A DNA stretch of 64,000 bases from positions 1 to 64,000 of the forward strand of contig NZ_JSYN01000024.1 in the NCBI RefSeq assembly GCF_000812965.1. Reading direction: 5' to 3'. The first letter of the stretch is position 1, and every line of letters starts with the position of its first letter. Position numbers and translations under genes: made by a program. The notes beneath the pieces are model-generated. The model was given only the letters and a program-made list of their open reading frames with translations, made no database searches and was not told the DNA's origin. This document shows, piece by piece, positions 32,798 through 62,874 of this stretch. Source of the stretch: Pedobacter kyungheensis. GTDB taxonomy: Bacteria > Bacteroidota > Bacteroidia > Sphingobacteriales > Sphingobacteriaceae.

Positions 32798-34759
32798 ATG
32801 AAGAAAATTTTAATAGGAACCTGTTTTTCTGCATATTGTTTATTTGCCCTCAACTTTTCAGCAAATGCACAGTATGTTTTAAAAGATGCTGATAAACAGT
32901 ACGAACTATTCAATTACAGCAAAGCAATAGATTTATACGAACAGGCCTATAAAAAGAAACCTACCCTGCACACGGCAGAACGTTTGGCCAGTGCCTATGC
33001 GCTTGTGTTTAATTATAAACAGGCCGAAAGCTGGTATGCCATTGCCGCTAAAATGCCTGGCAGCAAAGCAGAAAATATCCTGGGCTACGCCAAAGCTTTA
33101 CAGCAAAACTCCAAATACAGCGAAGCCAAGGTGCAATACCTGAATTATATCGAAAAAAAGAAAGATGTATCCGAAAAGCAGCAGGCCGTTTGGATTTCTT
33201 CCTGCGATTCGGCTTTAAAATGGATCAAAAATCCTAAGAAGGTTGAACTAATTAATCAGAAAGCCCTCAACAGTGCGCAATCAGATTGGGGTGCCGTTAA
33301 CTACCAGGGTGGTGTGGTATTTACTTCCGATAGATCTGATGCCCGCTTTGAAACACAGGAAGGTAAACCTTTTTTAAGGTTCGATGGAAGCAAAGAACCA
33401 GATAAAAAGATTTATGGCTGGACAGGCAACGGATATTTAAAACTGTATATCAAAACCTCGCCGGCCGATAGTTTGCAGTTGTTCCCCATTAAAGCCGGAA
33501 CACGCTACCACGTAGGCTCAGCAAGTTTTACGGCCGATGGTAAAACCATGTATTTTACCCTAACCCGCATTACCAATGAGCTTGAGCGCCTGAAAAAACA
33601 ACCCACAACGGTTAACGTCGAGATTTTTAGCAGCACCAAAGCTGCCGATGGCACCTGGGGCGAACCGGTTTCTTTTGCCTATAATAACGTAAACCAGTAT
33701 TCGGTAGGCGATCCTTTTATTACCACTGATGGAAACAGCCTTTATTTTGCTTCCAATATGCCAGGTGGTGTGGGCGGAACCGATATTTATGTTTGCTTAA
33801 AAACCGACGCCGGCGCATGGGGAAAACCGGTTAACCTGAAAGAAATTAATACCGAAGGCAATGAACGCAGTCCGGTTTTCGACGAAAAAGATAATTTTTA
33901 TTTCTCCAGCGATGGCCGTACCGGCATGGGTGGACTTGACGTGTACCAGGCTTTAAGAACCAGTTCTGGTATTGGGAAAGTAGAAAACCTGGGTTATCCT
34001 TTCAACTCCCCTCAGGATGATTTTGGATTCAGTTTAAACGAAAAGGGTGGTATTGTTTACCTTTCATCTAACCGCGAAGGTGGTTTAGGTAGTGATGATA
34101 TTTACACCATCGACCAGAAAATGATTTTGGCTTTCAAACTCGAAGGTCGGGTTTTAGATAAAGAAAGTGGCCAGCCAATTGCCGGTGCTTTGGTTACTTT
34201 AGCCAAAGTAAATGGTGGTATTTTAAAAACAGAATCTGATGAAAACGGAACCTACCGTTTTGATCTCGCCAAAGAATCAGAATACAATGTGTCGGCCGAA
34301 AAAACCGGTTACCGGGCAGATGTAGAAAACTTAGCTACCATTGGCTTAACCACTTCGGCCGTGCTAAAAGAAGATTTGCATTTAGAAACTGTGGTAATTG
34401 ACAAAGCCATCCGCATCGAAAACATTTACTATGATTTTGATAAATGGAACATCCGTGCCGATGCTGCAGTAGAGCTGGATAAGCTGGTGAAAATCATGAC
34501 TGATAACCCAACCATCTGGATCGAATTAGGCTCGCATACCGACAGCAGGGGTAAAGACAAATATAACCTCGATTTATCGCAAAAACGTGCCGAATCGGCT
34601 GTACAGTACATCATCTCAAGAGGGATCAGCAAAAACCGGATAAGCGCAAAAGGATACGGCGAAACACAGCTGTTAAATAAATGTGCCAACGGGGTAAACT
34701 GTACCGAAGAAGAACATCAGTTAAACAGAAGAACCGAGTTTAAAATTGTAAAGCAATAA
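32798..34759 (+). CDS. PorE-like TPR / beta-propeller / OmpA C-domain protein
   Basis: A 653-residue envelope protein with a Sec signal peptide (cleavage after ANA, next residues QYVLKD; no lipobox cysteine). TPR-like helices follow (about 25-150, YSKAIDLYEQAYKKKP). Then come PD40/WD40-like propeller blades (about 165-440; VVFTSDRSD, LYFASNMPGGVGGTDIYV, FYFSSDGRTGMGGLDVY, VYLSSNREGGLGSDDIY), a carboxypeptidase-regulatory-like beta-sandwich (about 445-530, GRVLDKESGQPIAGALV), and a peptidoglycan-binding OmpA domain (about 540-653, YYDFDKWNIR ... SHTDSRGKDKYNLDLSQKRA). This domain order is that of PorE, a T9SS envelope protein described in Porphyromonas, where it is a lipoprotein; the lack of a lipid anchor here differs. 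It follows porP copy 2 by 46 bases and is the last gene of that operon before a strong terminator. A role linking the T9SS barrel to peptidoglycan is inferred. Confidence 0.88.
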   Translation: MKKILIGTCFSAYCLFALNFSANAQYVLKDADKQYELFNYSKAIDLYEQAYKKKPTLHTAERLASAYALVFNYKQAESWYAIAAKMPGSKAENILGYAKALQQNSKYSEAKVQYLNYIEKKKDVSEKQQAVWISSCDSALKWIKNPKKVELINQKALNSAQSDWGAVNYQGGVVFTSDRSDARFETQEGKPFLRFDGSKEPDKKIYGWTGNGYLKLYIKTSPADSLQLFPIKAGTRYHVGSASFTADGKTMYFTLTRITNELERLKKQPTTVNVEIFSSTKAADGTWGEPVSFAYNNVNQYSVGDPFITTDGNSLYFASNMPGGVGGTDIYVCLKTDAGAWGKPVNLKEINTEGNERSPVFDEKDNFYFSSDGRTGMGGLDVYQALRTSSGIGKVENLGYPFNSPQDDFGFSLNEKGGIVYLSSNREGGLGSDDIYTIDQKMILAFKLEGRVLDKESGQPIAGALVTLAKVNGGILKTESDENGTYRFDLAKESEYNVSAEKTGYRADVENLATIGLTTSAVLKEDLHLETVVIDKAIRIENIYYDFDKWNIRADAAVELDKLVKIMTDNPTIWIELGSHTDSRGKDKYNLDLSQKRAESAVQYIISRGISKNRISAKGYGETQLLNKCANGVNCTEEEHQLNRRTEFKIVKQ

Positions 34760-34793
34760 GCTTTTAAGATTAACAATATATTCGAATTTTGTA

Positions 34794-34828
34794 GAAGTCT
34801 CCGCCAAAAGCGGGGGCTTCTTTTTTTT
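34794..34828 (+). terminator. Strong intrinsic terminator after the PorE-like gene
   Basis: An 11-bp stem (34794-34804 with 34810-34820, two G-U pairs; CCGC/GCGG core) has a CAAAA loop and is followed by eight T (34821-34828). It lies 35 bases after the stop codon and ends the adhesin 1 - porP - porE-like transcript. Confidence 0.88.
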
Positions 34829-34938
34829 ACGCTATTCTGGTTTCATAATCTATCTTGCTAACCACTTTTTGTAATCATTCAGCTCTAGTTTCTATATAAA
34901 TGTCTTAAACCAGTAAATGGCATCAAGCAGGCTAAAAT

Positions 34939-34969
34939 TTTGATCCTATTTTTTATTGTTTTAACTTTG
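34939..34969 (+). promoter_or_regulatory. Consensus Bacteroidota promoter upstream of giant adhesin 2
   Basis: TTTG at 34939-34942 and TAACTTTG at 34962-34969 match the -33 TTTG and -7 TAnnTTTG elements with a 19-base spacer, the known ideal arrangement. Transcription would start near 34976, directly at the base of the following terminator stem and about 375 bases before the adhesin ATG. Confidence 0.7.
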
Positions 34970-34977
34970 TGGTAATT

Positions 34978-35021
34978 ATCCCGCAAGTCTTTGTTTACAA
35001 AGGCTTCCGGGATTTTTTTTT
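34978..35021 (+). terminator. Leader terminator / attenuator upstream of giant adhesin 2
   Basis: A 16-bp stem with one C-C mismatch and one G-U pair (34978-34993 with 34998-35013, loop TTTA) is followed by nine T (35013-35021). It is a textbook intrinsic terminator, yet it lies a few bases after a consensus promoter and 328 bases before the giant gene. It cannot be the terminator of the upstream operon, which already has one at 34794. It either attenuates the giant gene or ends a roughly 45-base RNA. Confidence 0.75.
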
Positions 35022-35110
35022 GTTTTTTTTTGCCCGAAATTTTGAACTCAAGTATAGGAGATTTACAAATTGACTGCAAATTGATGGTGTCTGTCCACGG
35101 TATAAGTAAT

Positions 35111-35142
35111 AGCATTAAAGCTGCCAAATGTTTTTTAATGCT
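35111..35142 (+). promoter_or_regulatory. Leader stem-loop before giant adhesin 2
   Basis: AGCATTAAA (35111-35119) and TTTAATGCT (35134-35142) form a perfect 9-bp stem with a 14-base loop inside the long untranslated leader. No T-run follows, so it is not an intrinsic terminator. Confidence 0.35.
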
Positions 35143-35316
35143 CCCCAGGTTTTAAATGGTTTTTCCTGCTGGATCAATCGTGATGCACCGGTTTAAAAGT
35201 TAATTGTTCTTGCCCCTGAAGAAGATAGTCACGAGGTGTGCTTTAACCCATCAATATGGTGTGGTAAAAAGATATTTCATTCATCCGAATTAGTTTAAAA
35301 AGCCATCGGGCGCTAA

Positions 35317-57276
<21,960 letters not shown>

Positions 57277-57299
57277 GATAAGGGCTTTAAGATATCAAG

Positions 57300-58274
57300 A
57301 TGATGAAGAAATTAAGAGTACTTATAGGAGGTTGGTTGCTTTTGCTTTCGCAGCTTGTATTTGCGCAGCAGGATGCCCAGTACAGCCAGTACATGATCAA
57401 CGGTATCTACATTAATCCGGCCTATGCGGGCTATAAAGAAGTGCTGAATGTGCACAGCTTTTACCGGAGCCAGTGGACGGGTATTACCGGTGCACCCAGG
57501 AGCATGTCGCTTGCGGTCGATGCCATTGCCAACAGCGGTAATGTAGGTTTGGCACTTCAGGTGGCCAGCGATAAGTTAGGTGCACAAACCAACCTGAGTA
57601 TTTATGGCAACTACGCTTACCGCATCCGGATGAATGATGATGGCAGCTCACGCCTGGCACTGGGCCTAGGCGTGGGTATGGTACAGCTGGGGATCGATGG
57701 TTCAATGCTGAATCCCAATAATCCCGAACCTAACCAGCCTGTAGGCGTGCAAAGTACCATTGTGCCCGATGCGAGGGCAGGAATATATTTCGCCAACGAT
57801 CAATATTATGCCGGTTTTTCGGTCGATAACCTCATTGCCACTTACATCAATATCGACCGTTATGCCTTTATCCCTCAACCCAAACCGCATTATTATTTAA
57901 CTGCTGGCGCTTTGTTCCCGCTTTCCGAAAACTTCCAGATCAAACCTTCCTTTCTGTTGAAAGACGACCGCGGAGGCCCGACCAGCTTGGATGTAAATGC
58001 CTTTTTGATGATCAAAGATTTTCTTTGGGTGGGTGGTTCGTACCGTACAGGAGTGAAACTCTATAATAAAAGTTATCTGCAGCGCGACCTTACTCCACGT
58101 AATTCGGCAGTTGCTGCGATACAGCTTTTTCCATCAGAAAAAATCAGGATCGGTTACGGTTACGACTTTTCTATCGGCCCGCTGCAGGGTTACAGCAGTG
58201 GTACGCACGAAATTTCTTTATCTTACTCATTCATCAAACCTAATATCAGAGTAATGAGCCCAAGGGTATTCTAA
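57300..58274 (+). CDS. PorP/SprF-family T9SS outer-membrane protein, copy 3
   Basis: 324 residues, with a signal peptide (MMKKLRVLIGGWLLLLSQLV, cleavage after VFA) followed by QQDAQYSQYMIN and INPAYAGY. The rest is nearly identical to copies 1 and 2, with a few replacements (DFLWVGG instead of DFIWIGG, KLYNKSYLQRDL, SLSYSFIKPNIRVMSPRVF at the end). An outer-membrane barrel and partner of the adjacent giant adhesin is the likely role. The 23-base spacer from the adhesin stop is the copy 2 spacer without its hairpin. No PorE-like gene follows here. The first of two consecutive ATG codons is used. Long stretches of DNA (for example the region after 57430) match copy 2 almost exactly, pointing to recent exchange between the copies. 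Confidence 0.93.
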   Translation: MMKKLRVLIGGWLLLLSQLVFAQQDAQYSQYMINGIYINPAYAGYKEVLNVHSFYRSQWTGITGAPRSMSLAVDAIANSGNVGLALQVASDKLGAQTNLSIYGNYAYRIRMNDDGSSRLALGLGVGMVQLGIDGSMLNPNNPEPNQPVGVQSTIVPDARAGIYFANDQYYAGFSVDNLIATYINIDRYAFIPQPKPHYYLTAGALFPLSENFQIKPSFLLKDDRGGPTSLDVNAFLMIKDFLWVGGSYRTGVKLYNKSYLQRDLTPRNSAVAAIQLFPSEKIRIGYGYDFSIGPLQGYSSGTHEISLSYSFIKPNIRVMSPRVF

Positions 58275-58398
58275 AAACATATCCATGTTATGATCTTTAT
58301 AGGTACGCCTATTTTTAAACGGAAATATAGCTGCTAAATCAATATCCCATCTGCCCAGCTGATTCTGCATATCACCAGGTGTTATTTCATGATTTCCC

Positions 58399-58422
58399 AT
58401 GGTCTGTGTCTCCACAGACCAT
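58399..58422. terminator. Perfect 10-bp stem-loop downstream of porP copy 3
   Basis: ATGGTCTGTG (58399-58408) and CACAGACCAT (58413-58422) form a perfect stem with a TCTC loop, 125 bases after the porP stop. Only TTCTT follows, so an intrinsic terminator is uncertain; it may be an operator or a dispersed repeat element. Confidence 0.45.
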
Positions 58423-58444
58423 TCTTAGCTAAAATTGTTAGTAT

Positions 58445-58502
58445 TTTGTTTAAAACAAATCACGTTTTATTTTTATTAAAACTAAAAATATTAGTAATTT
58501 TG
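58445..58502 (+). promoter_or_regulatory. Promoter and possible operator cluster of the polymerase cassette
   Basis: TAATTTTG at 58495-58502 matches the -7 consensus TAnnTTTG, 25 bases before the dinB ATG. Three inverted repeats lie just upstream: TTTGTTT/AAACAAA (58445-58451 and 58453-58459), GTTTTA/TAAAAC (58464-58469 and 58477-58482) and ACTAA/TTAGT (58481-58485 and 58491-58495). The last touches the -7 box. A damage-responsive repressor binding here is plausible, since such cassettes are usually SOS-like controlled, but no regulator gene is in the window. Confidence 0.4.
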
Positions 58503-58527
58503 ATTTCAATCATCCCAATTGACAGTA

Positions 58528-59847
58528 ATGGAAAAAGAAAGGCAGATTATTCATATGGATCAAGATGCATTTTTTGTGTCGGTAGAAATCAGAAAAAATC
58601 CCAAACTATTAGGCAAACCCGTCATTATTGGCGGTGGCGGCGATAGGGGCGTAGTAGCTTCGTGCAGTTATGAAGCCCGGAAATACGGTGTCCACTCGGC
58701 AATGCCCGGCCGAACGGCGAAACTCCTTTGTCCGCAGGCCATTTTTTTAAGGGGCGATATGGAAGAGTACTCGCAGGCCTCGCACGAGATTACCGAAATC
58801 ATTGCCGATAAAGTTCCGCTTTTTGAAAAAGCCAGTATCGATGAGCATTATATCGATATGACGGGTATGGACCGCTTTTTTGGCTGTATGAAATTTGCTT
58901 CCGAACTCAGACAAACCATTATTAAAGAAATGAGTCTGCCCATTTCCTTTGGTTTATCTATCAATAAAACGGTGGCTAAAATTGCCACTAACGAATCCAA
59001 ACCGGCTGGCGAGCGGCAGGTTACTTTTCCTGAACTGCGGCCCTTCCTCGATCCGCTGGCTATTCATAAAATTCCGGGTATAGGCCATGCCACCTATAAA
59101 AAACTGAGTGAAATGGGCGTGCGGCAAATTCTTACCCTTACACAAATTCCGCAACAGCTCATGTTTAAAATACTTGGGCAACACGGATTAAGTTTGTGGC
59201 AAAAGGCAAATGGTATCGATCTGGCTCCTGTAGTACCTTACCGCGAAAGAAAATCAATCGGTACACAGGCTACCTTCGAAAGCGATACCATGGATATGGC
59301 CAAATTAAAGGCCATTATCACTGGCATGGTAACCGGCTTAACCTTTCAGCTGCGCAACCAGAAAAAATTAACGGCCTGCATTACCGTAACCGTACGTTAT
59401 ACCAATTTCGAAACGGTTACCCAGCAGGAACGGATTCCTTACACCTCACTCGATTCTTTCCTGATCAGTAAAGCCCATAGTCTTTTCGAAAAAGTTTATG
59501 CCAAAAGAATGTTGTTGCGTTTAGTGGGCGTAAAGTTGTCGCATTTGGTAAGCGGTTATGAACAGATGGGCTTATATAACATTGCCGAAGAAGAATATAG
59601 CCTGTATCAGGCTATGGATAAGGTAAGAAACAGTTATGGGGCAGAGGCTGTGGTAAAAGCCTGTATTGTTACCCAGCCACCCCGCGATGAAAAAGGGAAA
59701 GTGATCAAATATAATCCCCGCAAAAAGAAAGTGTTGATCGAAAATACCAATGGTGAAGAAGAAAAAGAACCCGAAGTAAGGAAACGGTCAAAAATCAGGA
59801 GTTTTATGAGCGAAAAAGGAACAATTGGAACTAAATCTTACGACTGA
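58528..59847 (+). CDS. dinB: Y-family DNA polymerase (Pol IV/DinB-like)
   Basis: A 439-residue translesion polymerase. The palm motifs are intact: catalytic D11 in HMDQDAFF, with F16 as the steric gate against ribonucleotides, and D105-E106 in ASIDEHYID. The SYEARKYGVHSAMP fingers motif, an HhH thumb motif (IHKIPGIGHATYKKL) and a little-finger domain (about 230-345) follow. The C-terminal 75 residues are charged and low in complexity. The ATG at 58528 is chosen; an in-frame TTG three codons upstream has no support. Its stop overlaps the next gene's start (TGATG), so it is translationally coupled to a DnaE-type polymerase. That pairing resembles bacterial mutagenesis cassettes (ImuB-DnaE2/ImuC), although this protein keeps its catalytic residues, unlike ImuB. 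It should bypass lesions in stalled forks. Confidence 0.92.
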   Translation: MEKERQIIHMDQDAFFVSVEIRKNPKLLGKPVIIGGGGDRGVVASCSYEARKYGVHSAMPGRTAKLLCPQAIFLRGDMEEYSQASHEITEIIADKVPLFEKASIDEHYIDMTGMDRFFGCMKFASELRQTIIKEMSLPISFGLSINKTVAKIATNESKPAGERQVTFPELRPFLDPLAIHKIPGIGHATYKKLSEMGVRQILTLTQIPQQLMFKILGQHGLSLWQKANGIDLAPVVPYRERKSIGTQATFESDTMDMAKLKAIITGMVTGLTFQLRNQKKLTACITVTVRYTNFETVTQQERIPYTSLDSFLISKAHSLFEKVYAKRMLLRLVGVKLSHLVSGYEQMGLYNIAEEEYSLYQAMDKVRNSYGAEAVVKACIVTQPPRDEKGKVIKYNPRKKKVLIENTNGEEEKEPEVRKRSKIRSFMSEKGTIGTKSYD

Positions 59848-62800
59848 TGTTTTTAAATGTCCATTCTGCTTATAGCCTAAAATATGGTACGGAAAGTATC
59901 GGGCAACTCATTGCCACTGCGCGGAGTTTGGGTATCCACCAGATGGTGCTTACCGATATCAATAATTCAACCGGAGCTGTAGAGTTTATCCGCGAGTGTT
60001 ACAAACAGGGCATCGCCAAAACGGCCGATGATATACACAAAGGCAATATTCCCTACCGGATTAAGCCTGTAGCCGGCATTGAGTTCAGAAATGGTAACAG
60101 GGTGCTATATGTAGGTATTGCCCGCAATAGGGAAGGTATGCGCGAGTTGAATGAGTTTTTAAGCTACCATAACATCAACAATATTGCCCTGCCCGAAAAC
60201 CCGCCCGAAATGGAAAATGTATACCTCATTTATCCTTTTCATAAATCTTTTAACCGCGAGCTCAAAGAAAATGAGTTTGTTGGCATCCGGGGTAAACAGC
60301 TTAATTTGTTGTACAAACATCCCCTTTTAAAGCAAAAAGAAAAACTACTGGTCTGGCACCCCGTTACTGTAAGCAATAAGATTACCTATCGCCTGCATGA
60401 ATATTTTAGGGCTATTGAGCTGAATACATTGCTCAGTAAAGTACCCGATGAGCAGAAATGCGAACCCGATGAATTCCTGATTCCGGAAGCCCAGCTTACC
60501 CGGCAGTTTGAGCAATATCCCTTCATTGTTCAAAACACACAACAATTGTTGGATAGCTGCGATTTGAGTATATATTTTGAAAATACCCCTGTGCCTTCAT
60601 CTAAAAATAGGTTTTACTATACCAAAACAGGTTTGGAAGGTGATAAAAAAATGCTGCGAAGGTTGGCGACAGTAGGACTTAAATACCGTTATGGCGAAAA
60701 TAATAAGGAAGCTATGGCGCGTTTAGAAAAAGAGCTGCGAATCATTGAACTTAAGAACTTCTGTGCCTATTTCCTCATCACTTTTGATATTGTACGTTAT
60801 GCCATGAACTATTGTGGCTTTTACCATGTTGGCCGTGGTTCGGGGGCTAATAGCATTGTGGCTTACTGCCTGCGCATTACCGATGTAGATCCCATCGATC
60901 TGGATTTATACTTTGAAAGGTTTTTGCATGAGAAACGAACCAGTCCGCCTGATTTTGATATCGATTTTTCCTGGGATGAACGCGAAACCATCCAGCGCTA
61001 TATTTTTAACCGTTACCCCAAATGGCATGTCGCTTTCCTGGGCACCATGAGCACTTTTAAAGACCGTGCCATTATCCGCGAAATAGGTAAGGTAATGGGC
61101 TTGCCCAAAGAAGAAATCGACAGTTTTACCGACCCAACCAAAGAAAAGGAAAACCAGAAAAACAGCACTTACCAAAGGCTGCTTGCCGTGCACCATTACA
61201 TGAAGAGTATGCCCAATCAGCGTTCTATCCATGCCGGGGGCATTTTGATTTCAGAAGAGCCCATTACTTATTATACCGCACTGGATATGCCACCAAAAGG
61301 TTTCCCTACCGTACAGTGGGATATGTACGAAGCCGAAGCAATCGGGTACGAAAAATTCGATATTTTGAGCCAAAGGGGGATTGGCCACATCCGCGAAGCG
61401 GTACAACTGATTCAAAAGAACAAAGGGAAACCAATTGATATACACAATTTTCCCGTTTTTAAGCATGACGCAGAATTGAACAGGATTTTAAAGGAAGGTC
61501 AACCTATAGGCTGTTTCTATATCGAATCGCCTGCTATGCGGCAGCTGCTTAAAAAACTGAAATGCGATAATTACCTCACCCTGGTTGCTGCCAGTTCCAT
61601 TATCCGCCCCGGGGTGGCCAGTTCGGGGATGATGAAATCGTACATCGAGCGTTACCATGCGCCTGATAAGGTTGTTTACCTCTGCGAGGTAATGAAGGAG
61701 CGTTTGAGCGAAACCTATGGCGTAATGGTGTATCAGGAAGATGTGATTAAGGTATGCCATTACTTTGCTGGACTCGATCTGGCCGATGCCGATGTACTCC
61801 GTAAAGCCATGAGCGGTAAATATCGGTCTAAACTGGCTTTTGATGAGTTGGTGAATAAGTTTTTCGCTTCAGCACGAAAAGAAGGCCACTCAGAAGAACT
61901 GATTACTGAGGTTTGGCGGCAGATTTCATCCTTTGCCGGTTACAGCTTTTCAAAAGCTCATTCGGCTTCCTTCGCCGTAGAGAGCTACCAGAGCCTGTAC
62001 CTTAAAACCTATTATCCCATGGAGTTTATGGTGGCCGTGCTCAACAATTACGGCGGTTTTTACAGTCGCTGGGTATATGTTAACGAACTGCAGAAAACCG
62101 GTGCCCGGGTGCATTTACCCTGTGTAAACCACAGCGATGAAGTGGTGAACATACGGGGCGAAGATGCTTATCTGGGGTTTATCGGGGTGCAGGGCCTGGA
62201 AGAAAAAAATATAAAAATTATCCCCGCCGAACGCAAGGCCAATGGGCCGTACCTCGATCTGGAAGATTTTGTAAAACGGACCAATATTTCTTTAGAGCAG
62301 GTCATTATTTTAATTCGCCTGGGCTGTCTGCGCTTTACCGGTAAAGACCGCAAAACGCTGCTTTGGGATGTGCACAATTACCTCGGCTTTAAACAAAAGA
62401 AAGTAAATGCTGCCGAACTTTTTAAACTCAGTTATAAAACTTACCAATTGCCAGAACTGGCAGATTCAGAGCTCGAAAATGCTTATACCGAACTGGAGCT
62501 GCTGGGGTATCCACTTAATCATAAAATGTTCGATTTTCTGAAAACCAGTTACCGTGGCGATGTAATGGCGGCCGATCTGCATAAACATTTAGGTAAAACC
62601 ATCAGGATGGTAGGTAATTACGTATGCGAAAAAACAGTGCATACCATTAAAAATACCAAAATGTGGTTTGGTACATTTTTAGATGCCAATGGCGATTTTT
62701 TCGACACGACCCATTTTCCCAATACTACGCCTGTTTATCCTTTTAAAGGCAAGGGCTGCTATCTGATTTTAGGTAAGGTGGTCGAAGATTTTGGCTTTCA

Positions 62801-62864
62801 GAGTATTGAGGTATTGAAATTTGCCAAATTGGACATTCAGTTGAACCCGGTAGCGATTAATTAA
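59847..62864 (+). CDS. dnaE: DnaE-type error-prone DNA polymerase III alpha subunit (DnaE2/ImuC-like)
   Basis: A 1,005-residue C-family polymerase, shorter than a replicative DnaE (about 1,160). The N-terminal PHP domain starts MFLNVHSAYSLKYGT, but the usual LTDH motif reads LTDINN, so one metal ligand is lost and PHP exonuclease activity is unlikely. The palm holds GRGSGANSIVAYCLRI, the catalytic aspartates in PDFDIDF (368-374) and the third aspartate D505 in KFDILSQRG. The fingers segment SFAGYSFSKAHSASFAVESYQSLYLK and a C-terminal OB-fold-like region are present. The start ATG overlaps the dinB stop by one base. Replicative DnaE genes do not normally sit in such cassettes, so this is probably a second, mutagenic copy; partnership with the Y-family polymerase is inferred from this coupling. 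Confidence 0.9.
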   Translation: MFLNVHSAYSLKYGTESIGQLIATARSLGIHQMVLTDINNSTGAVEFIRECYKQGIAKTADDIHKGNIPYRIKPVAGIEFRNGNRVLYVGIARNREGMRELNEFLSYHNINNIALPENPPEMENVYLIYPFHKSFNRELKENEFVGIRGKQLNLLYKHPLLKQKEKLLVWHPVTVSNKITYRLHEYFRAIELNTLLSKVPDEQKCEPDEFLIPEAQLTRQFEQYPFIVQNTQQLLDSCDLSIYFENTPVPSSKNRFYYTKTGLEGDKKMLRRLATVGLKYRYGENNKEAMARLEKELRIIELKNFCAYFLITFDIVRYAMNYCGFYHVGRGSGANSIVAYCLRITDVDPIDLDLYFERFLHEKRTSPPDFDIDFSWDERETIQRYIFNRYPKWHVAFLGTMSTFKDRAIIREIGKVMGLPKEEIDSFTDPTKEKENQKNSTYQRLLAVHHYMKSMPNQRSIHAGGILISEEPITYYTALDMPPKGFPTVQWDMYEAEAIGYEKFDILSQRGIGHIREAVQLIQKNKGKPIDIHNFPVFKHDAELNRILKEGQPIGCFYIESPAMRQLLKKLKCDNYLTLVAASSIIRPGVASSGMMKSYIERYHAPDKVVYLCEVMKERLSETYGVMVYQEDVIKVCHYFAGLDLADADVLRKAMSGKYRSKLAFDELVNKFFASARKEGHSEELITEVWRQISSFAGYSFSKAHSASFAVESYQSLYLKTYYPMEFMVAVLNNYGGFYSRWVYVNELQKTGARVHLPCVNHSDEVVNIRGEDAYLGFIGVQGLEEKNIKIIPAERKANGPYLDLEDFVKRTNISLEQVIILIRLGCLRFTGKDRKTLLWDVHNYLGFKQKKVNAAELFKLSYKTYQLPELADSELENAYTELELLGYPLNHKMFDFLKTSYRGDVMAADLHKHLGKTIRMVGNYVCEKTVHTIKNTKMWFGTFLDANGDFFDTTHFPNTTPVYPFKGKGCYLILGKVVEDFGFQSIEVLKFAKLDIQLNPVAIN

Positions 62865-62874
62865 AACAAGTGAT

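Noticed and set aside
34885..35127. An 80-codon minus-strand frame
   Set aside because: It runs across the strong terminator at 34978-35021 and the promoter before it, and its translation has no family features.
58227..58415. A 62-codon minus-strand frame after porP copy 3, with a gene-like stretch (WDIDLAAIFPFKNRRTY)
   Set aside because: It overlaps the 3' end of porP copy 3 and the hairpin at 58399-58422, with no start signal. A decayed gene remnant is possible but not supportable.
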